Source: Arthrobacter terricola (lineage in GTDB: Bacteria > Actinomycetota > Actinomycetes > Actinomycetales > Micrococcaceae). From it: 56,218 nt of DNA. Positions within the stretch are counted from its first letter, which is position 1; the number at the start of each line of letters is the position of its first letter. A program made the translations under genes and the position numbers. Under the pieces are notes generated by a model that saw nothing but the letters and a program-made list of their open reading frames with translations, did not search any database and was not told where the DNA came from. Positions 24,660 to 34,326 of the stretch are shown in pieces. Where the stretch lies: positions 1-56,218 of the forward strand of contig NZ_SMRU01000009.1 of the NCBI RefSeq assembly GCF_004354015.1, in the 5' to 3' direction.

Positions 24660-27600
24660 TTAGACCCTCACTCCCGTGATCGAGCACGTCCGGAACCCGC
24701 CAGCAACCCCCGAAGCGCGCATCTGGATCACAAGGAACGTGTCATCGATGCCCGGCGTGTAGTTGTTCTGCGAATCAGCGAAGTAACCGTTCTGGAACCG
24801 GAAGGACTGCCCGACCGTGAGCCAGCCCGGCCAGTCCTCCGTGGTCACCAGAACAACCCGCTCCTGAGACAGGGCGTACTCTTCCAACTCCCGCAACGCC
24901 CGCGCCTGCGCCGGTTCAAGCCCGTCCAGGGTCGAGTCGGTGATGAGCGTGTCGAACAAGCCCTGATTCGGGCCCGTCGCCGCCGCGATACCCGCACTGG
25001 ACTGCGCCTGCGCCACCACCGGAGTCACGTAGTTGTATGTGACCGCCACAATCGCCCCGGAGGCCGGTGGTGCGCCGCCGGGCTGCGTGGACAGCGACCA
25101 CACGCCCGGGGCGCCCTGAACGAGCAGCCACGGGGTTGTGGCGTCCGTCTGGTCACTCACAGGGGCAGCCACCCCGTTGACCTGCACAACAGCGTTGAGC
25201 GGGTTCGTCTGCACCGGGTAGGACAGGTGGAACGTCCTTGAGGTTCCGTCGCCCACGAACTGCTCAGTGGTCGTCCGGGTAATCGAACCGCCCTGCACCA
25301 GCACACGGGTCTTCAACGAAGAGGAATCCCACTGGTAGTACGTCTGCGAGTCCGTCTCGTAAAACCCCGTCATGGTCGTCGCCGCCGAGGTTACCCGGTC
25401 CGTCAACACAACCCCTGACGGTTGGGCGTCCGCCTGCGTTGTCGCCGCGAAGTGCAGGTCCGAACCGCCGTCCACCCACCACCCATACGTTGACGTCGTG
25501 GAAGCGAGATGGCAGAGCTTCTGCAACGCCTGCGTCACCGTGTGGTTCAGGCCCTTGAAATGGTCGATGATCGGCCCGGCCTCCACATGGTTCGCCGTGA
25601 TCCCGCAGTCGGCCTGTGCCAGCATGTCACGGACAATCGCGTCCGCCGTCCACCCCGAATAGTCCGACGAGACGATCCGGTTCTGCAGATAAACGGCAGG
25701 CGAGGAACACATCAGTGTCCACGTCATCAGGTTCCCTGACCGGGAGGACTTCGGTTGGGTCGCGACACCACCGAACAGCAGAACCCCGAGGTTCAAGTCC
25801 CGCAGCTCGACCGTGGACATCGGCGGCAAAGCGAAGTTCGGCGCCGTCTTGAACTCATCCGTGAGGATAATCGACGCCGTATCGCCCTGCCTGCCCCAAT
25901 CCTGAGACAGGGACCACTGATCCTGGTTGAAGTTCGCCGTCCGGTCCTGCCCGGCAACAAGTAGCTGCAGCTCCGGGGTGGCCGTGATCGTCCATGACGC
26001 GGAGAACGCCACGGGGGCGGACACCGCGTAGAGCCCGTTCACGTCAGTGACGATGACCGAGATCGAGTAGGAGTGCCCGTTCTGGATGGTCGAGAATGGC
26101 AGCCCCCAGGTTGTCCGGGCGCCGGCGATGTTCCCGGAGTCGTAGATGATCGCGGTCCCGCCCCCGGTGGTGTCCGTGATCAGTGTCCGGTCGTAGGCTT
26201 TGGCCGCGGACCCGCCGTAGTTGATCGTGACCGTAGCCGTAGCGGACGCCTCCACGGCCCCGCCAGCCGGTGCTGTGACCGTCACGGACGGGGGTGTGGT
26301 GTAAGTGAACGTCCAGTACGGCGACCATGCGCCCGTCAGGGTCCCGTCAGAGCCTTGTGCGCGCCATTCGTACGCGTGCCCCACCACAAGGGCCGAGGTC
26401 ACGTCACGGGTCTGGGTAGCCCCCGACGTGAACGAGCCAGTGACCGTGGCCGGGTAACCGGGCACCTCCGCGCCAGCCGTCACGTCGAACAAGTCCCAGA
26501 TCAGGGAAGTGACATTCGACCCGTCAGGGGTGGAGAACGCCGCCTTCAGCACAACAGAACCGGACGAGATGATCGCGGCCATCCCCGGCGCCGAAGGAAT
26601 GGGGGCGTTCGGTGCGGTGTCAGTGGTGAACGCGGTCAGTGAAGACCACGGACCCCACACCCCGGACGTGTCCTGCGCGCGGGTCCACCACGTGTACGCC
26701 GAACCCCACGCAAGCGAAGGGAACCATTGCGCCACCGTGTAGCTGGCCCCGGGGGCGACCGTCTTGGCCACCACGCCGGAATCCTGGAAGACCGTCCGGC
26801 CCGAAGGGTCGAGAACTTGGACTTGGACGTTCTGCGCCGACAGGCTGGAGGGGTGCGTGTAGGTGGCCGTGAAGTTCACGCCCGTAATGGTTGTGAGCTT
26901 CCCGGTCGGGGCGGTCGGTGCCGGGGCGTTCGGCCCGGCGTTGGCCGTGAACGTCTGCGCCGCGGACCATCCGGACCACGCGCCCCACGAATCGGAGTAC
27001 GCGAACGTGACCGAGTACTGGACGCCGGCGAGGAGGCTGATACCGAAGTCGGACGGTTTCTTCGACCACGAAGGGATGGCCGCGTTCACCGACCATTTTT
27101 GGTCCGCGACAAGGACGCCAGAGTCCGTTCGGGTGATCTGCCACCAGACCTGACCCACATAGTCGTACGCGGCGTCAGCCGGGTTCTGTGGTGTCGTCCC
27201 GGAGAACGTCGGGTTGGTGTCCGAGATCGCCCCCGAAGGGGTAGGAGACTGCCAAGAACCAGCGTTCGGGGCAGCGTTCGCAACATAGTTGACCGACGCC
27301 GACAACTGCCCCGGACCGTACGGGGCAATCGAGTTGGTGAAGTTCGACGGGCCGCCGCTGCCCGGGGTGGACTGCGCCCCCCAGTTCGTCGCAACCGAAC
27401 CGTCCAAGCCCCAGATCGCGTCCGCGTTCGGGTCACGCCAGAACCCGGCATAGAACGCCGCGCCGCCACCAACCCGGAGGTTCGCAACGGACTGGGTTTG
27501 AAGTGCCCGGCCGGTCCCGGCGGAGAAACCGGGACCGGACCAGAGAAGCACACCATTGCTCGCCCACAACGCCAGCGCAGACCACGGGTTCGTGTACAAA

Positions 27601-27731
27601 CCACCCATGATCACGCTGGCCGAGGTGATCCACCCGTTCGCGGGCATCGTCAGAACACAAGCAACCTGGTTGGCGTAGTTGCTCTGCGAGTCAGCGTACG
27701 AGTTATTGGTGAGGTCACCGACAGTGGACAT
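24660..27731 (-). CDS. Large minor tail protein: Fn3 modules fused to tail-hub domain
   Basis: 1023 aa. The first part (to about 150) is an N-terminal beta domain. Residues about 160-580 carry several fibronectin-III/Ig-like modules, seen as recurring NAPxPxAP linkers and repeated W-x-x-W/ATF patterns. From about 590 the sequence becomes a tail-hub/baseplate protein (LLVAGQDRTANFNQDQW, VELRDLNLGVLLFGG, WTADAIVRDMLAQADCGI), as in phage proteins that cap the tape measure. Ig-like modules in phage tails usually bind surface glycans weakly. It starts from a well-spaced ATG after GGAGGT and directly follows the tape measure, as expected for the tail-tip hub. Confidence 0.8.
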   Translation of the reverse strand: MSTVGDLTNNSYADSQSNYANQVACVLTMPANGWITSASVIMGGLYTNPWSALALWASNGVLLWSGPGFSAGTGRALQTQSVANLRVGGGAAFYAGFWRDPNADAIWGLDGSVATNWGAQSTPGSGGPSNFTNSIAPYGPGQLSASVNYVANAAPNAGSWQSPTPSGAISDTNPTFSGTTPQNPADAAYDYVGQVWWQITRTDSGVLVADQKWSVNAAIPSWSKKPSDFGISLLAGVQYSVTFAYSDSWGAWSGWSAAQTFTANAGPNAPAPTAPTGKLTTITGVNFTATYTHPSSLSAQNVQVQVLDPSGRTVFQDSGVVAKTVAPGASYTVAQWFPSLAWGSAYTWWTRAQDTSGVWGPWSSLTAFTTDTAPNAPIPSAPGMAAIISSGSVVLKAAFSTPDGSNVTSLIWDLFDVTAGAEVPGYPATVTGSFTSGATQTRDVTSALVVGHAYEWRAQGSDGTLTGAWSPYWTFTYTTPPSVTVTAPAGGAVEASATATVTINYGGSAAKAYDRTLITDTTGGGTAIIYDSGNIAGARTTWGLPFSTIQNGHSYSISVIVTDVNGLYAVSAPVAFSASWTITATPELQLLVAGQDRTANFNQDQWSLSQDWGRQGDTASIILTDEFKTAPNFALPPMSTVELRDLNLGVLLFGGVATQPKSSRSGNLMTWTLMCSSPAVYLQNRIVSSDYSGWTADAIVRDMLAQADCGITANHVEAGPIIDHFKGLNHTVTQALQKLCHLASTTSTYGWWVDGGSDLHFAATTQADAQPSGVVLTDRVTSAATTMTGFYETDSQTYYQWDSSSLKTRVLVQGGSITRTTTEQFVGDGTSRTFHLSYPVQTNPLNAVVQVNGVAAPVSDQTDATTPWLLVQGAPGVWSLSTQPGGAPPASGAIVAVTYNYVTPVVAQAQSSAGIAAATGPNQGLFDTLITDSTLDGLEPAQARALRELEEYALSQERVVLVTTEDWPGWLTVGQSFRFQNGYFADSQNNYTPGIDDTFLVIQMRASGVAGGFRTCSITGVRV

Positions 27732-27735
27732 TCGG

Positions 27736-30700
27736 TTACCTCCGGATCATGTGTCCTGCGCTTGGAAGGGTCCACGTCGCCATGCGCTTACCGAGCGCGT
27801 CCTCCAGCTTGGCCACGAACCGGTCATCAAGGGTGCCGTTGATGTCGTGGATGTCGATGTTGAAGACCATCGACGGGGCGTCCCCGCCCGGGCCCGCCCC
27901 GTCAGGGGAGATCACCCGTTCAGGTTTGCCCGTGCCGTTGTAGACCTGCGTGATGCCCGGTTGCAGCCACCCGCCCGAGTCGTACCCCACGTAGGGGCCG
28001 CCGTTGGACATGGACACCAGACCGGGCACGTTCCCGATGCCGCCGTACCGGGACCGGATGTATCCGATACCGGCGACGATGTTCGCCACCGGATCGAAGA
28101 TGTCATCCGGCAGGGCCGCCGACCGGTAAGCCTCGAACGTGGAACCGATGGTCTGCATCAGACCCCTGGAAGGGTCTCCGGCCGCAGCGTTGGAGTCCCA
28201 GTTGTTCGCGGCGTTCGGGTTCCCGCCCGACTCGTGCATGGCGATCGTTTCCAGACCGTTCAACCAGTCCCCGCCGGTCACCCCGGCGTCGGACATGGCC
28301 TGAGCCACCCACTGCGCAAGATCCCCGGACACGGCCCCCGGGGAACCGATGTTCGCGTTGCCGGCGGACTTCGCCGCCGTGGAGTCCTTCCCGCCAAGGA
28401 AGGACAGGAAGCCGTCCCCGATCTTGTGCACACCCGAATCCATCAGGCCGCCGAACCCTGTCGAGCCAAGCGAACCATCCGCGAGATGCTCAATGCCCTG
28501 CACCACTGGTGCCGCCAGTGCCCGCAGGCCGCCAAGGGCGGCGTCCTTGAGGCCGTTCAGGGCCCCGCCAACCACGTTGCCAATACTTCCGATGATGTCC
28601 CCGACAACACCGCCGTCCGCGAAATGCTGACGGCCGCCCTTCAGGGAGGGTCCGCCGCCATGCCCGAACATGGAGTTGATCGCGTCAATCCCGGAAGCAC
28701 CGCCAAGAGCCCGGACGGCCTGCGGGACAAGGACGCCCTCACCCGGGGATAGCATCGCGTGAACGGTATCGTTCCCCGGCGAGTAGCCGGGGACGGTGCC
28801 GCCTGTCGCGAAGTTCAGGTGTACCGGGTCAATCGGCGCGATCCCAACAGTCTTGGCAACGTTGTTCCAGACCGGCAGGATGCCGTTGTTGTAAATGGTG
28901 TCCACGACGAACTGGATCGGAACCTTAGCCGCTTCCTTCATTCCGTCCCAGGCCTTCTTGATGCCTTGACCCATGGCGTCAAAGCCCTTGCCAACGCCGT
29001 CAATAACCTTGCCAATTGGGTCGAACACGTTCTGGGTCAGCCAGTTCCACGCCGCACCAATCGCGTCCTGGATGGCCTGCCACACCGGCTTGATCACGTC
29101 GTCATGCAACCAGTTGAAGATGATGCCGAGGCCGGTGATCTCGGTGTGGATGAAATTCATGACGTTCTGGACGATCCAGTTCCACGCAAAAGCAATCGCG
29201 TCCTGGATGCCCTTCCACACCGGGACGACAACGTTCTGCCAGAACCATGTGAAGGTGTCCGCGAGCTTGTGGTACCAGTCGATGATCGGCTGAACCACGT
29301 TCGTGAGGATCCAGTTCCACGCCGTGCGGAACACGTCCACGATGCCGTTCCACACCGGGACAAGGACGTTCTGCCACAGCCACACGTAGATCGAGGCCAC
29401 GAACTTCACGTAGTTCACGATCGGGTTGATGACGTTCCCCAGAATCCAGTTCCAGGCGACTTTCATCACGTCAACGATCCCGTCCCATGCGGGTTTGATC
29501 GCGTTTTTCCACAGCCAGTTCCATGCGTCCCCGAGGAGGTGGACGATCCCGACAATCGGGCCGATCAGGACCGCAGCCAGAAGCGTCACGACGAACTTCG
29601 CCACGGTAACGATCCCGTCCCACACAGCCTTGAACCCGGTCTCGATAGGCGTCCACACGGACATCCACCACTGAACGAAGCCGCCGATGGCGCCCTTCGT
29701 CCAGTTCACGACGTCATCCCAGATGGTCTTGAAGAACGCCCCCACCGGGGCCCAGACACCGTTCCACCAGGTCACAAAGCCGTCGATGATCTGCTTGAGC
29801 CAGTTCATGAACCCGCCCCAGATCTGGGTGATCCACTTGACGACGTCGTTCCAGTGCGTGACGAGCTGGACGACCCCGAAGGCAAGGGCCGCGATTGCGA
29901 TGATGATCCCGGTGATCACCAGCACAATCGGGTTAGCGGCAAGGAACGTGAACGCGATAGTCAGGGCCGCGACCACGGCGATAAGCCCCATGACGGCGCC
30001 CGTGACGATCAGGATCGTTGCGGCAAGCTGCGGGTTGTGCGAGATCCAGTCAACGATCGGACCCATGAACGAGGAAACCTTGTCCATCAGGGTCCCGAGG
30101 ATCGGCAGGAGAGCCGTTCCGATGGCAACCTTCACGGTCTCAAAGGATTCCTTGGCTTTGTCGAGCTTCGTGTTGAAGTTCGCCTGGATCTCCGTCCAGC
30201 CCTTCACGTTGCCCTGCGCGTCAGCCGTGGCCCCGGCAACGGACTTGATCGCGGCATTGGTGGTGCCGGCGTTCTCGCCGGTCAGCATCAGGGCCACGTT
30301 CAGGCCTGTCGCGTCACCAGTTGCTTTGGCGAGTGCCTGCGTGTAGTTCTGCAGCACCTCCGAACCGGACACCTGCGCGTCACCGATACGGTGCGTCGCG
30401 CCGAGCAGGGTAGCGAATGACGACGCCTGCTTGGCTGACACGGGGTCAAGGTCCAGCGCAGCTTTCTGGTACTGCTTCATGGTCATCGAACCGTCAAACA
30501 GGTGCTGCGCAAGATCCTTCGCCGGCCCCGTCAACGAATCCATGGCCGTGCGCATCTGCAGGAGAACCTTGTCCGACCCCGGCGGCATCATGTTCGTGAT
30601 CTTGGTGGAGATCTCCTGCAAAGTCCCCGACAAGCCCTTGGACTTGATGTCGTCCGCCAACTGCGTCGTGGTCATGCCCAACAGGGCAAGCTGCTTGGCT

Positions 30701-31773
30701 TGCTGGGCTGTCGGGTTCTCCATGTGCCGGATCGCGTCCGCAAGGTTCTGTGACGCCTGCTGCGCCGACTCACCGTGGACCGTCATGGAGGCCATGTCAC
30801 CCAAGATGTCCGACAAGGCCACGTGCGCCGCCGACGCCGTAGGCAGGATGGCAGGCATTGCCGATGCCAGGTCCTGGAACCGCATCTTGCCCGCCGCGGT
30901 CGCGGCGACAAGCTTCGAGGTCACGTCAGCCGCGTCAGAAGCTTTGAGGTGGTAGTCGATCAGGGACGAAGACACAGCATCCGAGACGGTCTCCAAGTCC
31001 GCGCCTTCAGCCTTCGCGCCCTCCTGAGAGGCCTTCAGGACGTTCATTCCGTCCGCGCCGTGGAAACCAGCCGAAGACACCTTGTAGAAGCCCTCCGTGA
31101 GGCTCTCCAGGGTGGCCCCGGTGTCCCGGGCCAGCGCCATGATCGCGTCGGAGTCCTTCTGCAGGTTCTCCACAGGCTCACCGGCTGAGGTGGCGACCTT
31201 CGTCATGTTCGCCTGAAAATCACCGGCCGCTTTCGCTGAATCCACAGCGAGGAGACCAACCCCAACAGCGACAGCGCCGGTCGCGACACCAACCCCGGCC
31301 ATGGTCTTCGTGACAGCCTCGGACCTTGCCGACATCTCGGACTGGGCGTCTTGGAATTCCTTGTGCTTCTTGGTCGAGGTTTCAAGCGCACCCTGTAGGG
31401 TCAGAAGGGCGGCCTGCTCGTCGTTGGATGCCTTCTGCATCGCGGTCGCGGCGAGTTCCGAGGCTTTCTTCTGCTCGTCCCCGGACAGCTTCGCCGCGTC
31501 CGCCATCGCCGACTGGGCTTCCTTGACCTTCCCGCCGGCGGCGACCATGTCAGCCTGTGCGGCCTTCACCTGCGCCGCGGCGGCCTCGTGTGCGCGCCCG
31601 AGGGCGGCGGCCTTCGCCTGAGCTGCCTCCATGTCCGTCCCGGACCTACCGAGAGCGGTCCGCATGTTGTCGAGTCCGCCCGTGAACTTCCCAAGGCTCC
31701 CCTCAATGGACTTGAAAACCGCTGACGCGCGGTCCCGGGCCTCGACTTCGAGGAGGATCAGCTCATTGGTCAC
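27736..31773 (-). CDS. Tape measure protein with lytic transglycosylase domain
   Basis: 1345 aa, the longest phage gene, which sets tail length. The N-terminal 130 residues are an Ala/Lys/Glu coiled coil. Next comes the conserved tape-measure core (TKVATSAGEPVENLQ), a hydrophobic block near 590-640 (starting ILIVTGAVMGLIAVVAALTI) and a Trp-rich series of imperfect repeats (W-x-x-W-I-x-x-N-V-x-x-P). Near residues 1156-1260 a soluble lytic transglycosylase-like domain shows AMHESGG with Glu at about 1181 and SRGLMQTIGSTF. It probably opens peptidoglycan during DNA entry. GTG start within GGAGGTATGTGACC overlaps the stop of the chaperone frame. Confidence 0.95.
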   Translation of the reverse strand: MTNELILLEVEARDRASAVFKSIEGSLGKFTGGLDNMRTALGRSGTDMEAAQAKAAALGRAHEAAAAQVKAAQADMVAAGGKVKEAQSAMADAAKLSGDEQKKASELAATAMQKASNDEQAALLTLQGALETSTKKHKEFQDAQSEMSARSEAVTKTMAGVGVATGAVAVGVGLLAVDSAKAAGDFQANMTKVATSAGEPVENLQKDSDAIMALARDTGATLESLTEGFYKVSSAGFHGADGMNVLKASQEGAKAEGADLETVSDAVSSSLIDYHLKASDAADVTSKLVAATAAGKMRFQDLASAMPAILPTASAAHVALSDILGDMASMTVHGESAQQASQNLADAIRHMENPTAQQAKQLALLGMTTTQLADDIKSKGLSGTLQEISTKITNMMPPGSDKVLLQMRTAMDSLTGPAKDLAQHLFDGSMTMKQYQKAALDLDPVSAKQASSFATLLGATHRIGDAQVSGSEVLQNYTQALAKATGDATGLNVALMLTGENAGTTNAAIKSVAGATADAQGNVKGWTEIQANFNTKLDKAKESFETVKVAIGTALLPILGTLMDKVSSFMGPIVDWISHNPQLAATILIVTGAVMGLIAVVAALTIAFTFLAANPIVLVITGIIIAIAALAFGVVQLVTHWNDVVKWITQIWGGFMNWLKQIIDGFVTWWNGVWAPVGAFFKTIWDDVVNWTKGAIGGFVQWWMSVWTPIETGFKAVWDGIVTVAKFVVTLLAAVLIGPIVGIVHLLGDAWNWLWKNAIKPAWDGIVDVMKVAWNWILGNVINPIVNYVKFVASIYVWLWQNVLVPVWNGIVDVFRTAWNWILTNVVQPIIDWYHKLADTFTWFWQNVVVPVWKGIQDAIAFAWNWIVQNVMNFIHTEITGLGIIFNWLHDDVIKPVWQAIQDAIGAAWNWLTQNVFDPIGKVIDGVGKGFDAMGQGIKKAWDGMKEAAKVPIQFVVDTIYNNGILPVWNNVAKTVGIAPIDPVHLNFATGGTVPGYSPGNDTVHAMLSPGEGVLVPQAVRALGGASGIDAINSMFGHGGGPSLKGGRQHFADGGVVGDIIGSIGNVVGGALNGLKDAALGGLRALAAPVVQGIEHLADGSLGSTGFGGLMDSGVHKIGDGFLSFLGGKDSTAAKSAGNANIGSPGAVSGDLAQWVAQAMSDAGVTGGDWLNGLETIAMHESGGNPNAANNWDSNAAAGDPSRGLMQTIGSTFEAYRSAALPDDIFDPVANIVAGIGYIRSRYGGIGNVPGLVSMSNGGPYVGYDSGGWLQPGITQVYNGTGKPERVISPDGAGPGGDAPSMVFNIDIHDINGTLDDRFVAKLEDALGKRMATWTLPSAGHMIRR

Positions 31774-32144
31774 ATACCTCCTGTTTCGCCGCGTTTCCTA
31801 CGCGGGAGGTTGTCGAATGCTGTTTGCGTGGCGGCGGCCCGCTCAGGAGTGCTGGCCGCCGCCTTGCCGTCATGCTTTTCGTTCTGGACCTCGGCATCGG
31901 TGTTGAGGATGACGATGAAATCCTCAACCAGCCCGTCAGGCCAGTGGTTGAGGTCCTCCGGCAGGAGCCTCGCCCCGAACTTCGTCCAGAACGCCTCCGC
32001 CTTCCGGAACTGCGCCAACTGCCACGGGGGCCTCTGGTTGCTGTCCGGCGACCGCAGGGCTTTCTCCACTTCCGCCCGGAAACGCGGCCCGCCCCTCAGC
32101 GCTCTTCGTCTCCGCATCGCGGATCGCGGCGACAACCTTCGCCG
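31770..32144 (-). CDS. Tail assembly chaperone, downstream (T) frame reached by frameshift
   Basis: The frame is open from 32144 (a TGA closes it at 32145-32147) and ends four bases into the tape measure gene. It lacks its own convincing start and overlaps the upstream chaperone by about 200 bases, which is the classic gpG/gpGT arrangement. Its unique sequence (PPWQLAQFRKAEAFWTKFG, LNHWPDGLVEDFIVILN) looks like the T-extension of actinophage tail chaperones. Relative to the G frame it needs a +1 (or -2) shift rather than the usual -1; the slip site was not identified. Confidence 0.78.
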   Translation of the reverse strand, partial: RRRLSPRSAMRRRRALRGGPRFRAEVEKALRSPDSNQRPPWQLAQFRKAEAFWTKFGARLLPEDLNHWPDGLVEDFIVILNTDAEVQNEKHDGKAAASTPERAAATQTAFDNLPRRKRGETGGM

Positions 32145-32436
32145 TCACCCACGACGGGAGCCTCTTCACGGACTCCAGACGCTTGTCCTCCGGGGTGACG
32201 GGCATCGGGTTGTCATGCTCGTCCGTGAGGTTCCACGAGCAGATCGCCTGAGTCGTCAACACGATGTTGTAAGCCCCGGTGCCGATCTGCATTCCGGACG
32301 TGTTGCCGTCCATGCTGACCAGCTTGTCCTCAGCCGCGGCCTTCTGAGCGGCGGTCAGGTGCGGGCGGATCTCCACCCAGAAACCGTCCTCAAGGTCGAT
32401 GCGTTCCGTCTTCGTGTACTTGGAAATAAAGCCCAT
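31936..32436 (-). CDS. Tail assembly chaperone, upstream (G) frame
   Basis: 166 aa from ATG at 32436. Opening MGFISKYTKTERIDLEDGFWVEIRP and the core LPSWVTAKVVAAIRDAE are typical of the first chaperone in actinophage tail operons, sitting between the major tail and tape measure genes. The last 50 residues are low-complexity Gly/Pro/Ala/Glu, as expected for a stretch that is read in another frame in the fusion product. It helps tape measure folding and tail assembly. Confidence 0.85.
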   Translation of the reverse strand: MGFISKYTKTERIDLEDGFWVEIRPHLTAAQKAAAEDKLVSMDGNTSGMQIGTGAYNIVLTTQAICSWNLTDEHDNPMPVTPEDKRLESVKRLPSWVTAKVVAAIRDAETKSAEGRAAFPGGSGESPAVAGQQPEAPVAVGAVPEGGGVLDEVRGEAPAGGPQPLA

Positions 32437-32451
32437 GTGCGTTGGTCCTAT

Positions 32452-33675
32452 CTAGTAGCCGAGGTATGCGGAGTTGACGAGAGTCGCGGAGATCGTGGTG
32501 GACGTGGCAAGGTTCAGGCGGGCCTCGAAAGCCAGCGAGGACTTGATCACGTCATCCATCGGAACCGCGTCGGTGTAGGTCTTCAGACGGATCGCGGGGA
32601 GGTTGAACGTCCACGTGCCGCCGTTGTTCGGGTGAGCCAGGGTCCACGCGACCGCGCCTTCGACCTTGTTCGCCATCTGGGTGTAGTAACCCCACGTGGC
32701 ATCATCAAGGGACGTAAACACCACATCCGCCTTACCGGAAATGTGCCGGGTGACAGGGGTGAGGAACTTCGGCCCGGCCTGCCCGTACGTGTACGTGTCC
32801 TTGATGCCGTTCTCAATGTCCATCGAGAAGTTCTCCGCCTGCGCGACGGTCTGACCAAACAGGGACAGGGACGCCTCCGCGAACACGAACGGGTTCTCGT
32901 TGACAACCGCAATCGGGGAAGGGGAATCGAGGACCGCGGCGGACTGTGCAATGAGGTCCGCCGTGACCGTGGCTTCCTGGTTCGTGGACTGGCACGCCAA
33001 GGCCAGCTTGTTGATCCGGCAGCCGGCGAACTGCAGCGAGTCGTACCCGCCGAGGTTCTTCTCCACCGTCAGGGACGGCAGGGTGTTCTGCTGGGAGATC
33101 GTGTGCGTGAACGGTGCCACGACCGCGGCGACAGCCGAAGCTGACGCGTGCGCATACGTCAGGGCCGCGTCCAGGGTCAGCGTGTACGGCGACGTGGTGC
33201 CCGTGATCGTGGTGACCTTCCGGCACTCAGAGGTCTTCGTGGTGCCGGTGTTCGTGTCGATCTGCACAATCGTCGTGCCCGCCACATACCCGGTGACCGC
33301 GGCGACCAGGATCGTCGTCGCACCAGCCGTGGAACTGGACGTCATGGTCGTGGAGTTCGTCGGGGTGGAACCCACAACACCCTGACCGGGTGCCGCGTCC
33401 ATGCCGATGGCAGACACCACAAGCTCAGCACCGTTGGACGGGAACAGAGGAGCGGACACGGAACCGGACAGTTTCTGCTGCCCGTACAGCGGGAAGATGT
33501 TCAAATCCCGCTGGCCCATCTGGACCTTCGGGAAGAACAGCCCCGGATCCATCTGAAGGGAGTTACCCGTCATGGGCACGTTGCTTGTCGGCAGGACCGG
33601 CGTTCCGAAAACTTGTTCGACGCCGATACCGGTGGCAGAGAGCGACCCCCACCGTTCAATTACTTGGCTGGTCAC
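32452..33675 (-). CDS. Major tail protein
   Basis: 407 aa. The order beside connectors, chaperones and tape measure, a GTG start with AGGAGGTCTGTGACC, and beta-rich tail-tube sequence support this: RWGSLSATGIGVEQVFGTP, KLSGSVSAPLFPSNGAELV and a C-terminal WTLAHPNNGGTWTFNLPAIR. The middle (about 105-180) is rich in Thr and Val and looks like an inserted Ig-like domain. It polymerises into the non-contractile tail tube. Its start overlaps the next upstream gene by 20 bases. Confidence 0.85.
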   Translation of the reverse strand: MTSQVIERWGSLSATGIGVEQVFGTPVLPTSNVPMTGNSLQMDPGLFFPKVQMGQRDLNIFPLYGQQKLSGSVSAPLFPSNGAELVVSAIGMDAAPGQGVVGSTPTNSTTMTSSSTAGATTILVAAVTGYVAGTTIVQIDTNTGTTKTSECRKVTTITGTTSPYTLTLDAALTYAHASASAVAAVVAPFTHTISQQNTLPSLTVEKNLGGYDSLQFAGCRINKLALACQSTNQEATVTADLIAQSAAVLDSPSPIAVVNENPFVFAEASLSLFGQTVAQAENFSMDIENGIKDTYTYGQAGPKFLTPVTRHISGKADVVFTSLDDATWGYYTQMANKVEGAVAWTLAHPNNGGTWTFNLPAIRLKTYTDAVPMDDVIKSSLAFEARLNLATSTTISATLVNSAYLGY

Positions 33676-33886
33676 AGACCTCCTGGGTGTTGGTGTTCTT
33701 CGCCTTGGCGGGCGCCTTGGCTTTGGTGATTGCCCTCACCGGGACCGGCTTGGGGGTTGGGATGAAATCTGTTCGCCTGAGCAGGTGCGGCCCTATCGGC
33801 CCGTCGATGTCCTTGGTATCCCCGGGTTCGAAGATGCCGATGTTGTGGACGTAGACGGGTTGCTGGCCGGTAAAGGTGATCTTCAT
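33656..33886 (-). CDS. Small conserved phage protein before the major tail gene
   Basis: 76 aa. MKITFTGQQPVYVHNIGIFEPGDTKDI is a small beta domain; the second half is a Lys/Ala/Pro tail. Similar short proteins occur at this place in actinophage connector regions and may act in head-tail joining. Its ATG shares one base with the upstream stop. Confidence 0.65.
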   Translation of the reverse strand: MKITFTGQQPVYVHNIGIFEPGDTKDIDGPIGPHLLRRTDFIPTPKPVPVRAITKAKAPAKAKNTNTQEVCDQPSN

Positions 33887-34326
33887 CAGAGGCCTTCCGT
33901 GACGGCTGCCCGGAACGTCAGTGCGATCCGGCTGCCGAGGGCGTCGGCGGCGCGTTTGGGGAAATCGTTTGGCTTGGACCCGGGGTGGTGGGCGAACGCC
34001 GCGAAGCCCGCCTCACCGTGGGCGTCCATGATGTGGAGCGCCCGTGCGGCCTTGGGCACGATGTCGTGCGGTTTCGTTCCCTCCACCACGTATTTGGCGT
34101 AGGGGGTGTTCGCGGTCCACTTGACCTTCAAACCGTCCGCGAGAAGGGACCGCTGGTACCGGATGGACTTTGCCAGCCGCTCGGATTGCTTCGGGGCCTG
34201 CTTCATCAGTTCGGCGCGCATGATCGGTCCGATATGGTCCGCCCAGCCCGCCGCCCGTGTCGCCCAGTTGAAATGCGCCAAAGGCAAGTCAGGAATGCTG
34301 GCGTTGAAGGAGAATGTTTCGCTCAT
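33886..34326 (-). CDS. Minor capsid/tail-completion protein (HK97 gp10-like)
   Basis: 146 aa from ATG at 34326, whose ATGA overlaps the upstream stop; the longer frame adds nonsense. Helix ADHIGPIMRAELMKQAPKQS followed by the beta segment GLKVKWTANTPYAKYVVEGTKP fits the gp10/tail-completion fold that seats on the tail top. Position two genes before the major tail protein agrees. Confidence 0.75.
   Translation of the reverse strand: MSETFSFNASIPDLPLAHFNWATRAAGWADHIGPIMRAELMKQAPKQSERLAKSIRYQRSLLADGLKVKWTANTPYAKYVVEGTKPHDIVPKAARALHIMDAHGEAGFAAFAHHPGSKPNDFPKRAADALGSRIALTFRAAVTEGL

Noticed and set aside
28759..30420. 553-aa plus-strand frame over the tape measure
   Set aside because: Shadow frame mirroring the Trp-rich repeats of the tape measure; no independent motif.
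31810..33144. 444-aa plus-strand frame over tail chaperones and major tail gene
   Set aside because: Covers three convincing minus-strand genes; no recognisable domain.
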